A stretch of DNA of 64,000 nt from Mastigias papua (Eukaryota; Cnidaria; Scyphozoa; Rhizostomeae; Mastigiidae): contig OZ025276.1 of assembly GCA_964019165.1 (NCBI GenBank), positions 14,026,313-14,090,312 on the forward strand, given 5' to 3'. The notes below the pieces were generated by a model. That model worked only from the letters and a program-made list of their open reading frames with translations, ran no database searches and was not told where the DNA came from. Numbering within the stretch: the first letter of the stretch is position 1; each line of letters starts with the position of its first letter. Shown one piece after another: positions 1 through 12,600 of this stretch. Made by a program: the position numbers and the translations under genes.

Positions 1-667
1 ACTTCATTTACTCTGGTAACACAACTGAAAATATGGAAAGAACAACTCTTGGTTAACATCGAAAAGAAATTTCTGGTTGCGCAAGATAATTAGTATTAAT
101 TTAAGTTGGGTTGAATATTTACTTTATACTTAAATAATTGCCTAATAAATTAGCTCATATGTAAACCAATTCTGTGAAAGTAATCTATTGCGAGTGCCTT
201 TTGAATGGCAATGGAGAAGACCTTATACCTTAAGGTACTTTCAATCGTGAATGTGTCCTGGTAAATATAATCGACAAAGAACAGGGCCTTAGTAGTAAAT
301 GCTCAAGATTTAGTTTCTACAAAAATGTAGAAACTAACTAAAGTTAATGAGCAGGCCATTTGAATATCTATTGATAATACCGTAAGACAATCGGTCAAAG
401 TTGGTTTTGATACTTAATACTAGGCAAAAATCAATGCACTGTATTGCCAAGATAAAACGAAACGTGTGTACAAGAGAACAATGCGTACAGATTGAAAGGA
501 GATTTTTATGAGAGGAGAATGGCTTTTGATATAAAACAATTTAAATTTGTGCATCAATAGATAACTTGAAAAATCCTAGATGATAAAACACGGATGACAA
601 AATCAAAAACAATAAGAAAAAACCTAATTTATACTAAGAAGACATTGATAAATAATTTGAGCCTTAC

Positions 668-3600
668 CTCAAACGGTTTTGTAAAATTCTCCTTTATCAT
701 CTTGTCGTTTTTACCATCATACTTCTGCAAAGAGCCGACCAAATAAGGCAGTCTGCGAATAGCTTGGTATATCCTTACACAATCCTAAAATGAAACGAAG
801 TTTCTACATGACTTGGGTGACAAAGGAAAGCAAACGATTAATCTTGATAAGGTAAAACTCTTTGAAAGCTCAGTATCGTATGAATATTCATAATACGTCC
901 TCTATCGAATTATTCTGTGCCAAACACCTTTGTCAATTGCACTGAGTGCTTAGAAGAACCATCCTTCAAATTGCTTTACTCTAATAAAAAGACAATAATT
1001 TACTTCAATAGAAACCAGTGGCGTAAATAGAGGGGGTCTGGGGCTAAACATCCCCCGTTAGAGCTAGACTACCATTTGTCGGGAAATTGTTTATCTTGTC
1101 GGAAAAATAACGCAGTCGCCTTTCTCTTCAAACTAAATGTTCAAGTTTATAAAGGAAAGGCTTTCATAACAAACAAATATACACGATGGTCTTCATCGCA
1201 AAATTTTCATTTTGTGTCCCTCATACATTTTCCTTCTACCCTACTGATGGTGACCAAACGTATTCTTAACATCGTACTGCTATAAAAGGAGGACAAAGTA
1301 GCGAACCCTTTCTCCTTGAAACAGGTACATACCTTTACTTTCATAATAAAAAACGTATTAAATCCCTAAATATCCTCCATTTCCTCCACCTAGTCATTGC
1401 TATCATATCATGTCGTCATATCCTGTCTCTTACGTCATGTCCGTTTACATATAACTAGCATAATACGGCAATTTACTATAAATCTGTGGTGAAAACTGGA
1501 GAGAGAAAATGGAGATAAAGAACAAATCAAAAATTCATCATCAAAAAATAATAGAGAAAGAACTACTTGAAGTCCTGCTTTCTGCCTTTGAATTTTTTTC
1601 GAAAGTCGAGAAATATCAGGAATTTTCTTCAAATGCTCCTCCTGTAAAAAGATAATTGTTCTATACAAACAATTTAAATAGCTTCCTCGAAAATAAATGA
1701 ATTAAAATCGATAGATTAGAGTGTGTTATGTGCATCATATGTAGTAAGAAAATCTTATTTTTAGCTGGAAGGAGTAAACTACAAAGATGCTTTCCAATCG
1801 TTTTTACAATCTAAGAATCAATTAATCAATTAATCAATCAGTCAATCAATCAGTCATTCAGTCAATCAATGTGACATTATTCAATGTACAGTCTACTCTT
1901 AAGTTCTATATCCCTACTTCTCATTGATTCCCCTTTATTCATGTTCCCTCTTCAATCTTAAACATAACACTTACCACACAGTGAAATAAATCAAAAATGG
2001 TAAATGTCGAAGTGATTAAACCAGACCTAATGTCTATCTAAAGGTGGCAATTTTGTAGTAAAAAAAACAAACCTGGATTGTTTGTCTTAATTCTGTATTA
2101 TCAATGAAGATTTCGACAATGTCCAATCTTTCCTCTAAAAATGAATACAACTGTTTTAACACACCCTCTAAAAATATGACTAGTTTTCAAGTAGCAGCGA
2201 GAAAACTGAGGTCACATTGTACTCCCTTGGCTTAAAATTGGCCCAGTTTTATGAACAAACACCATCTGTAATAGGAGCGACGTACGAGGTAACATTCCAT
2301 TTGTTTTCCATGTCATTAGAGCCGAACCACCTTAAAGTGAAAGCTACAATAGTCGCCAAAAGTCCTAGGACACTTCACACTTTTTGTATTCTGCAACGAA
2401 CTTTCTTCCCCCTCTCCCGCTGAAACAATGTTGGTTTTCTGAAGAATTTCCGGCGATAATGGGAAAATTTCGCGTGCACGCTGTCCCACAAGCGAACCAA
2501 CATTGTTCTAGAGGGAAGGGGGGGGTGCATGTTTGTAGCAGCTATGACAATATGTAGAGGAAAGTAGTTTTTATCTGTTTCTTCTACGTGTCACAAGGAC
2601 TTTTGGCGACTACTGAACGTCAAATACCACTTTCAATGAATAACAAGGAGGGGAGTAATGTGCAGTGCTGTTCCGCCAACCTCGTGCAAAAGTGCCATGG
2701 AGCAAAACCTCAACTTATCTCAGGCTATACGGGCAATTCAACAGTTGAGCTATCAGGCACTCTTTGACAAGACAAAGGAATAGCGACATATAAAATCAAA
2801 CCGATTTTGTTCTTGTCCATCAGAGGTTGTTTTATCCACTGAGCCAGCAATCGTTGCCCTTGAGGTGTCTTGCATGAGTTCAGAAGCCCAGAAAGACATT
2901 TAGACCTATTTCCACCTGTAAAGGCAACATTACAAGCATCATTCTCTTAACTAATTCATCATTATCTAGAAGAAGGACATCCGTGTTCTTGTCAATTACA
3001 CAACGACCTAATGGGAAGGATTATTCAGAAGTGCTACCAGGATAAGAAAATTCACGAAATGTGAGAAACCACAGGACATCATGGCCATTTCTATTGAAAA
3101 GTTGGTCTTATTTAGTACTTTGTAGTACTAGGGATATAATCATAGATACAAAAGAAACTATGAACTAATTTTCTACAAAAATACTAAACAAAAAGTGATA
3201 TCCTAACATGATAGAGCATGACAAGCATAGAGAGTCTGGTGACTAGCTACGTAAATAAATCAGCAACAGAGTACTTTTAAAATTCTCTTTCACTGCTTGG
3301 CTCTACAGCGGGTTCCAAACACAGCAAAGAGCCAACAGGACAATGCACGATGGAGAAGCAAAAGTTCAACTACTCTCAGAAAAATTACCCTTTTTTAAGA
3401 CGTAAGATTTGTTGTCGATTTACAAGTTCATTAAGATAAGTTGCATATAATAGTGTCATGTCGTACGTAGGATATGATGTATGGGAGAAAACGGCTGAAC
3501 TGCAAACAATCATTTTATCATTTCAAAGCACAACTCTTCTCTCTTGTATTCCAATTGTCTCCCTATCCAACAAAACTATTGATTCCAGCCTTTGTTCCTC

Positions 3601-6600
3601 TGAAGGAATCAGACGGAATGATGAACGGTACAAACTTACCATCAGATGGTGAAGGGAAAAGATTCAACGCTCTTACAGCTGCGGCATCTAGTTTCATGAA
3701 TTGACTTAAATCAAACGTTGAAATTGTGAACTGGTTGAAATTGCTTTCATCTGAGAGAAGCTAAAATGAGAAGAACAAGATCAGTGGACTTTGCTTCAAA
3801 AATGTAGAGATACCTAAAGACTACTTCAAAAAGCTCGGAAAACAATATAACAGAAAATTGTATCAGAAATGGGCTGAAAAAAAGATTTTCTAAATCTGTT
3901 TTGGAAGTTTTGAGATTCACTGCTATATTAGTGATCATCTTAAACCATTCAGCTTGTAAAACAGTATTTTTATACTGAAACTTTGAAAACGTGCTCTCAT
4001 GCTTGTTCAGACGAGACGAAAGGAAAGAATCCCCTTTCTGGTACAAAATATCGTTTTGACATTTCACGTGCTACGAGAATACATTTTTGATTCCGTCAAC
4101 TGTATGCATGAACAATAGGAGTGAAACCAAATTCATGCGTGCCCAAGCCTGGCCTCCTCAGATAATGGAAACGTACAAGGAAACCTCACCTCGAGGTATT
4201 TAATGATGACAGTTATGCAACACATCGCTTGACTCAGATCCAGTTCGGCTGGAAGAAAAATTCATATATTATATAACATAATATTGAGTTGAATATATTT
4301 CCTCTTCTTCCGCGAATGGCATATGGAAGATCTTTTCGTTGATTTGGTAGAAGAGTAAAAAGTAACGGTAATATTCATAACACTATCTAGAAAAGTCGTT
4401 TCCACACTGCATAAATATGTCCAGGTATCAATGATTCCAAAACCCAAAACAATAATTATTTGTTTATTGCTATTCTTGCTTTGAAAATCGATATCTTTTC
4501 CCCTTTATTTTTGCTCCCTTGATCGCAAGGTTCTATAATCTAGAGCAACCAACAGCTGTTCAAAAATCCTTTCAGCTCAAGAACGATTCAAGAAATCAGT
4601 CAAACTATTTTTGACATCAATGCAGGTCAGTGTATTCTACAAAATATTCAACTAAACTCACGAAGGGCTGCAGAGGAGCTTCCACGTGACTTGAGTAATC
4701 TGTCAAGGTCTTGAACAATGTCCTTTGAATTGAAGTCAGCTGAATAAAATGAAAAAACCAATTAAATAATTTTGATAAGTGTAATCTTTCCTCAGTCAAA
4801 GCATTGAAAAAACCCTGAACAAACATTCCTTTCGCTATCTACCATATTAAACTCTCTAAAACTAACCCATGAGGCAACCTCGTTTCAATTTCAAAATGGT
4901 TGTCTAACAAAACAATAGTATTTTTATATAAAGTCCTACATAAGCACCCTAGAAATATGACATATACGACAAGATGAAAACTCACGCCCAAAAGTTACAG
5001 TCAATTTGAAAGTTTAAGGGGAGTCAGAAATTTTTCGCCATGCAACTAAACCCTCCAATAGAAGCACCATGGAGCAATAGTTTTGATAAAAGTTCGAGGC
5101 ATAAATCATGTGACATGCTCTGGGACCAAGATAGTTCGCGAATGATAAATCTTGTCAAATATATTTCTGTGCCTGACATCTGCAACCTCCATGATGAAGT
5201 ACAACGCTGATATTCCACAGACCATTGACAAAATAGACAATATTAACACTACTTGGGAACCTGCTTCGGAAAGACTCTAAGGCCACGTTTAGACTAAAAC
5301 GGATCCAACTGGATCCGTACCAAATCTAGTACAGATAAGCTTTTCGTTTACAACAGACCTACCGGAGCCGTACACATTTGGGTCTGCTATCTGGACCTGT
5401 TTGGGATCACTTTCCAAGGTGTAATCATTTCGATCCGTTTCCATTTAGGTCCAGTGTAAACGGCTGGAAAAATTCCAGACAAGTACAGTCCGGACACCGG
5501 GCATGGAACCTTCTCCTTAACCGGCCACTTGCTAGCGCTAAAACTTCTGAAATATTGAAATGACTCGCCAACATCAATAGGAAGTAAAATAGCTGAAACA
5601 GAGTGCATCCGCCCTAGTGTAAGCACTAACGAAACTGGTCACGGATCCTCAGTGGGTCCCGTGGCCATTAGGATAAGTGCTAGTTTAAGCGCTCTAGCTA
5701 CTCGGCCACTCGGCCATCCTCGTACAAGAATATAGTCAAAACTATGGTAGTAGAGTCTTGAAGTAGAGGCTTGGACATTCTAAATCCTATGGACCAGGAT
5801 TGTATTTATACTTCGAGTATTGGTGTAGTGGGGGGAGACAAATAGTTTCGCTGAATGTCCCCCAGCACATGTTGCGTAAGTTAAACTCAGCTTAATTTTG
5901 CAGTATACTGTGGAATGACATCAAAATATGCTCCATGATCAGCATGCGCGGGGTTGCAGGTGCTACCAACTTTAGATCCTGTCAAAATACAGCTAAAAAC
6001 CATGAAATGAGCTAAGGGACTGTTCAATAATTACGGGACGCCCTGGGTGTAAGTGGTTCCACATGTTTTTCGTGATCTTCCATGACGGTACATTGACCAG
6101 GTTGTCGAACGAAACCATCCATTTTATTATTTTTTTTACCGATTGCTTTCCCACTAGCATTGTAGTGTAGATTGTGCTTTAGTTCTAAACTTGAATGTTT
6201 ATATTTTGTATAATTTTCAGTTGAGCATTGGAATTTTTACTCAATGTCAAAAATGAGCTTCTGTTGTGTTTTTTGACTTCATAAATGTGTTCTTGATAAA
6301 ATGGTGTCTACATATATACACATACATGCATAACTTAGGTCATACAGATATGATTTAAGGAAGCTGTAAATAATAAAATGAGTTTACAAAACTATAGAAC
6401 TCATATCTGAGAACGTCCAGCATCATTTTGAGTTCAATAAACAATGAATTTGGCAAGAAAATATCACTTTGTGATCAGGAGCTAGTCAACGCATATAAGA
6501 AAAGATTCTTGTGTGAAAACAGACGTAACAGTTATAAAACCTTCTCCAAGTAGGAAAAAATGAGAAAAGATTGCAAAACATTCTCTGAGCCCTGACGTTT

Positions 6601-9600
6601 CATATTTTGACGAGTGTCGGACGAAAACAGCTTTTCAGTACGTCTAAAACAATGGTACACCTTTTCGTGCTGTAGTGAAGTTCTGTAGTACCAACAGACT
6701 TTTCACTTATAAAGAATATTGAATGAAATTGAAAATGCAAATGGAACCGAAATGCTTAGTCTCCCATGCCCCATGATACGAAACTACCGAACGAAAGGGG
6801 ATGCCCCTTACGCTTACAGAAAGGTCCACGAACGGAATCTTCCACTACAAAAAAAGAGGAAGTCTCGCCCACTTCTCAAACAGATCGTTCGCAGAAATGA
6901 ATTCGCCGGGAAACACAGAATTGCATCATCGATCTTGCATCCAGTGAAATTAAATTGACACTAGCGTCAGCAGCAAAAAACTCGCCGGTAGAAAGAAGAA
7001 GTGAAAATGAGAAAAATGCTGAGATTAATTTTCACATTTATGGCTATTTATCGAGGTTAGATTCCTTATTCTGCATTTGTTGATTTTAATCCTTTGTATG
7101 AAATATTATCATTGTAAAATTACCGAGTTGTCTCTCATAAGAGAGAAAGGAGTTCAGTAAAGAATACATGGGCGACAGAGATGGGGGGTTGGGGGCTGTA
7201 GCCCCTTCACTTTTTCAGCAAATGTGCTTTAGTACCTGATTTAGCCCGCTCTACATCCCCGGCGCTAGTACGGTTTTGCACCTCACAGTGATTACAGGGA
7301 GCTACCCCCACAAATTATACATCATTCGATAACTCTTCATCTGTACATCCATTTGCTACCCCATTTACCCCCTAGGGGTAGGGGCATGGTAAGGGCTAGG
7401 GTTAGCGTTAGATATTTCTTGTCAGCCATTATGAATATCAGCGAAATGCGGACGATATTCATAATGGCTGACAAGAAATATCTAACGCTAACCCTAACCC
7501 ATTCCTTACTGCTAACCCTGCCCCTAACCCTAGGGGGTAAATGGGGTAGCAAATTGATGTACTGATAGAGCTATCGAATGGTGTATAAAAATAATGCTCC
7601 GCCGCACCAGGAATAGACTGGTTTTGAAATAAAGGGTGATTCTGAAACGACAGCTTGGAATGAAGGCTAGCTCTGTGCATGGAACTGTTGCACTGTCAAA
7701 AACAGGGCGAAAAGTTGTTCAAGGGGAGACCTTTAAGAAAGAATCCTACAAGAAGAAAAATACGAACGAGGCGCTTAGAATATACCAAGGGAATATATCT
7801 AAAAAGAACTCTGTCACGTGATAAGTGCTCGGCGGCGCCTTGCTACCAAGAACTTCTGCTTCAGACAACGGTACTCGCGTACTGCTTTTGGCATTATCCA
7901 AAAATGAAATTGTAGAATTCAAAACAAAGACTGACTTCAACAGTACTTCGTAGGCTGTCAAAGGTCTACTAGGGGCCCCTCAATTGTAAGAATAGTAGGG
8001 ACCTCTGGGCCCGGACCCTGCTGGCCCATTCGTAAATGCAGCCCTATGTATACACACAAACAAACATACACACATACATACATACATAAATGTTCAACGC
8101 GTACAATCACGCGCCTTGATTTCCCAAAAATGAAGTTAGATGACGAGGACAACGATGACGCTGATGATGGTTATGATTGTGATGGTAACAATGATGATAC
8201 TGATGAATTATCAAACGGCCTTTAGAACTGTTATAAATTTGTTTTTTCATTTCATTTTATTCAAAATTCAAAATTCAACTAAACTAAACTAACTAACAAT
8301 ATTGAAATACAATTATAATCATAACAACAATTCAACTAATTAAACGTATTTACAGAAGATAAACATAAATATAAATATAAAAGTATTTAGCATAAATTGT
8401 AAGTTTGTTGAATTTCTAAGGAGGAGCTCACTCAATAGGTAGACTAATCAAGGAGCAAGCCCCCCCCCCTTGGTTTGGTTATTTTGGATTAAGAGACATG
8501 ATTGAAAGGAAAAAATGCTTCATTTTCTGGAGTTGCAGATTATCTTAGATTGAATTTGAAACAATTGTTTGCAAAATTTTGAAATTAAAGTTTCACATTG
8601 TGTTATAAAGGTGCTTTTTTAATTTTTTCCTAAATAAAAATTTGGAAGATGAAAATCTTACTTCCCTTGGTAACTCATTCCATAGCTTAGCCCCCATATA
8701 TCGAATTGAGCCTAACCCGTATCGAAGCGTATTTTTGCCAATTAAGTAAAGATCGCCACGGTGAGATTGCCTTGTTGAATAGTTATGTATTACAGAATTA
8801 AAAGAGAAATAACCATGAAAACAAGATAGTGTTAGTAAGTTTGTTGATTCATATACAAATGTTAAGAGTTTGAATTTGAAAATGTCTGATAATCTAAGTA
8901 GGTGTAAATCTTTAAATAAGGGCAAGGAATGGGAACGAGATGTCTGGTTTGATATGATCCTGATGGCTTTTTTTTGCAGCTTAAATATTGGTTCCTTGTA
9001 CGATTCGTAAGTTTGACCCCAGACAGTAATACCATATTGTAGGAATGACATGAATAAAGAGTTGTATATGCATTTCATTGTATCAATAGTAAGATACTTT
9101 CTGATTTTCAAAAGGATTCCACATGTTCTAGATAATTTTTTTGAAAGTTGGCAAAGATGATAATTCCAGCTGAGGTGTTCATCCAATAAAAGACCAAGAA
9201 ATTTTACGTATTTTACTTTAGAGATGTGCTTGTTGCCTATTTTGATCGTACTATTAAGAGGTAATTTAATTCCAGGAGAGTGAAAAATTATATATTTTGT
9301 TTTATCCACATTCAATGAGAGCTTATTCGCATCAAGCCATCTTTTAACATACCTTAGTTCAGTACTCACTTTTTTAGCAAGCTTTTCAGGACTTTCAGAC
9401 TCATAGTAAATGTTAGTGTCATCAGCAAATAGGTAAAAATTTAACTTTTTTGAAACGTTAGGCAAATCATTAATAAAGAGGAGGAAAAGTAAGGGTCCAA
9501 GTACTGATCCCTGGGGAACACCACAAGTAATCTTCATTAGGTTTGAATCTTCTCCGTTAACAGACACATATTGATATCTATCAGACAAATAGGATTTAAA

Positions 9601-12600
9601 CCACTTAAGGGGAGTTCCTCTTATTCCATAATGTTCCAATTTAGAGAGTAAAATATCATGATTCACAGTATCAAAAGCTTTTTGAAGGTCAATAAATACA
9701 CCACATCCATATTTTCTATCATCCAAAGTATTCCGTATAGCTTCAGTTATACTGATTAATGCATGGTCAACAGAATGATTTTCCTGAAAACCGAATTGTA
9801 AAGGATGTATAATTTTGTTTGATGTGACGAAGGAATACAATCTTTTATACATAACTTTTTCATACAACTTACTAAAGACCGGCAACAAGGAGATAGGTCT
9901 ATAGTTTGATGTGTTTTTTGGGTCACCTTGTTTCAAAAGAGGAATTACTTTAGCAATTTTGAGTTTGGATGGAAAGACTCCTTTAAGAAATGATTCGTTG
10001 ATAAGTTTTGAAAGTGGGTGAGAGATATGGAGCTTTAAGATTTTTAACAAGTTGATTGGTATACTAAAAGGACCAATAGACTTTGATGAGTCGAGATTTG
10101 ATATTATATCAAATCTCGTATTATATCAACATCTATATTATATAAATGTCAAAAGTGCAAGAGTGAAAACAGTCATAATAAACTATGAACATATATTATC
10201 TACTATCCATATCAAGGCTGTCAAACTCATTTTCACCGAGGGCCATGTAAGCTTAATGGTTGGCCTCAAAGGGCCAGGTGATCACAAACAATTTTTGAAG
10301 TATTTATGTCAATGGAGGCGGGGGGGGGGCTATGGCACAAACAAGCATAATTCTACAAAACAATCAGGTAATGCTGCCAGTCCCATAGATCCGACCTCAC
10401 CCTGGGATCATGTTCTAGGAATAACAGACGAAATTAGAACACAATCAGTAGATTGTACACATACAGGGTTTTTTGCATAAGGAATTCGTTTACAAGAAAG
10501 TAGTACTCGGCTGTTGATAAAGGCCCCGTTCACATTGCTCCGTATTCATATGAAAACGGATACAAAAGTATCCGTTTTTGCCTTGCGTTCACATTGCTCC
10601 GCTATGAAAACGGAGACTTTTGAAAACGCACTTTGAAAACGGATACTTTTGAAAACGGAGACCTTTGAAAACGCAAAAGTGCAGTGTGAACATCGAAAAC
10701 GGATACTTTTGAAAACGCTAGTATAAGACTCAATATCATGCCGATTTCCGCTGTACCTGGAGGGGAGCAATGTGAACACTTGTCGTTTTCATAGCGTATT
10801 CAAATGTACCCGGAGCAATGTGAACAGGCAAAACGGATCGAAATGAAAACGGATAAAAACGAATACGGAGCAATGTGAACATAGCCAAAGTTAAGAGAGT
10901 TCAGCACTGGATTTTTGCGGCCTAAGAAAGTCGATAAGTTGCAACACATTTCAAATTCCAATTTTCACACAAGTTCATCATCCCTTTTATTTGATAAGCA
11001 TAGATTCTATATGAAAATCTATGCATTTCAGTGTTGTGTTTGTCTAGTGTCTATCCATCTAATCTGTCTACCGTAGTGCTACTCAAATTAAACTATTCTT
11101 GCAAAGAACATCTCAAGAAAGTTCCAGTGCTGAAATCACGAAAAAGCTACGAAAGTTTCAGTATGGGGTGAAAAACTTTCTTATAAAATAAAAAGCATTT
11201 ATTTTACTTTTCTGAGTCATGAACATCATCATGACATATGATCAGAATCATGCAAAAGCTCTCGCGGGTCACATAAACTGATGTGGCGGGCTTTGAGTTT
11301 GACACATGTGATCTACATCATCCCAAGAAGAAAGGGTTGGCTTTCATGGAATTGCTATGTTTCCTACTACCTTAGAAAATTTGCATGATACCTGCTTGCT
11401 ACTCTGTGTAGCTACAATTTACGATAAGTCAGCGTAGACTTTGGTGTAAAAATATAAACTATACTCCCAACCCCCTACCCCTTGTCCCCATATCGACTAC
11501 ATCTCATTTTCTAGCAATTAATGATAATTGTGGCTTTCTTTCAGGTGCCTATATGCACTTTTTGTCAGAATGTTTCATTTTTCGCCGAGTCTCCATATTC
11601 TTCAAATGTTTTGATTTTGAATGCTTTTCTTAAATTACTCCTAAATTTCAACAGTTCAGAGTTTCTACATTCCTTTGGGCTATATCCTTATAATAAAAGG
11701 TGCGTTAGGAGCACTCCCTAAAGCGTTCCTGAGCCGCACCATAGCGTAGCAACTCCCAGACCTTCAAAACATATGATGTGAAATTCATAGTGGCTTTGGT
11801 TTTAGAAAAACACTAAACTAAACAAAAAATCTCAGTCTTGACAAAAGCTCGAGTCTCGTACTGTTCTTAAATTATTCTTAAATTTAAACAATTTTGAGAT
11901 TTCATATTCTAATAGACAATATTATCATAATATTTGTTTATGTACTCTTACAGTCATTGATGCGAAGACAATACTCATATCACCAAGTGGCAGAAACAGG
12001 TATTCTTGTGGAACAGCATCGGTGCCCTGTCGAACACTACAATACACCATAACTCAGAGGAGCAAGGACAATGATACACTTTTGATCGATGGCCGAAATG
12101 GCAGCAGAGCAGCTGAATATCTTGAAGAAGTAAAAAATCCCATCTCAATATCACATAAGCTAATGTTGCAAGGGATTAATGGAACACCGACTATTAATTT
12201 CTTTGGCTCCGCAGTCATTATGAAAGTTGACGGCAGGGTCAATAGAGGTGCAAGCTTAACGGTGAAGGAATTGACTTTCAAAATGAACAAAACTCGTTCA
12301 ACGCTGTTCTTGTTAACAGATGCCTCATTCTCAAGCTACAAATGTACGTTTCTGGGTAGGACGACGGCAATAGACTTCAGGTGGGGAAGTCCCTCTGATT
12401 TGATCATACAGAAAAGCGCCTTCATAGGAGTAGAGTATGGGGTAAAAACGCAACACAGCTGTGCAGATGGGAAGATGGAGGTTAGTGATTCGACCTTTGA
12501 TGGCATCAGAGGAACATCAAAAACTGGGTTTCAGTTAACCAGTATTTGTCTCCCATATCCCTTCCCTAAGGCAAACATAAACATGCGAATAGAGAGGACA

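Larger units (their letters stand above)
4740..11953. other. 5'-distal part of MSH2 intron 8, no further host exons seen
   Basis: Together with 11954-15795 this forms the large MSH2 intron 8. No recognisable MSH2 coding block occurs between exon 8 (ends 15796) and exon 9 (starts 4739), and the phases of those exons fit each other directly. The stretch is filled with repeats: MITE-like 5281-5466, a tRNA-like fragment 5630-5730, a foldback 7318-7587, a LINE about 8240-10115 and an inverted-repeat element 10522-10886. Short ORFs around 6719-6958 and 7636-7915 show no recognisable domain. Confidence 0.7.

Noticed and set aside
1..667. A further MSH2 exon (lever/clamp region)
   Set aside because: Minus-strand frames were read through, but no block resembling the next part of MSH2 was found, so the next exon is probably outside the window.
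3747..4067. 106-aa minus ORF
   Set aside because: Lies between MSH2 exons 10 and 11 and only overlaps the exon 11 end; no homology recognised.
7440..7530. Interstitial telomeric repeat
   Set aside because: Only two or three CCCTAA-like units, embedded in the foldback arms; not a telomeric array.
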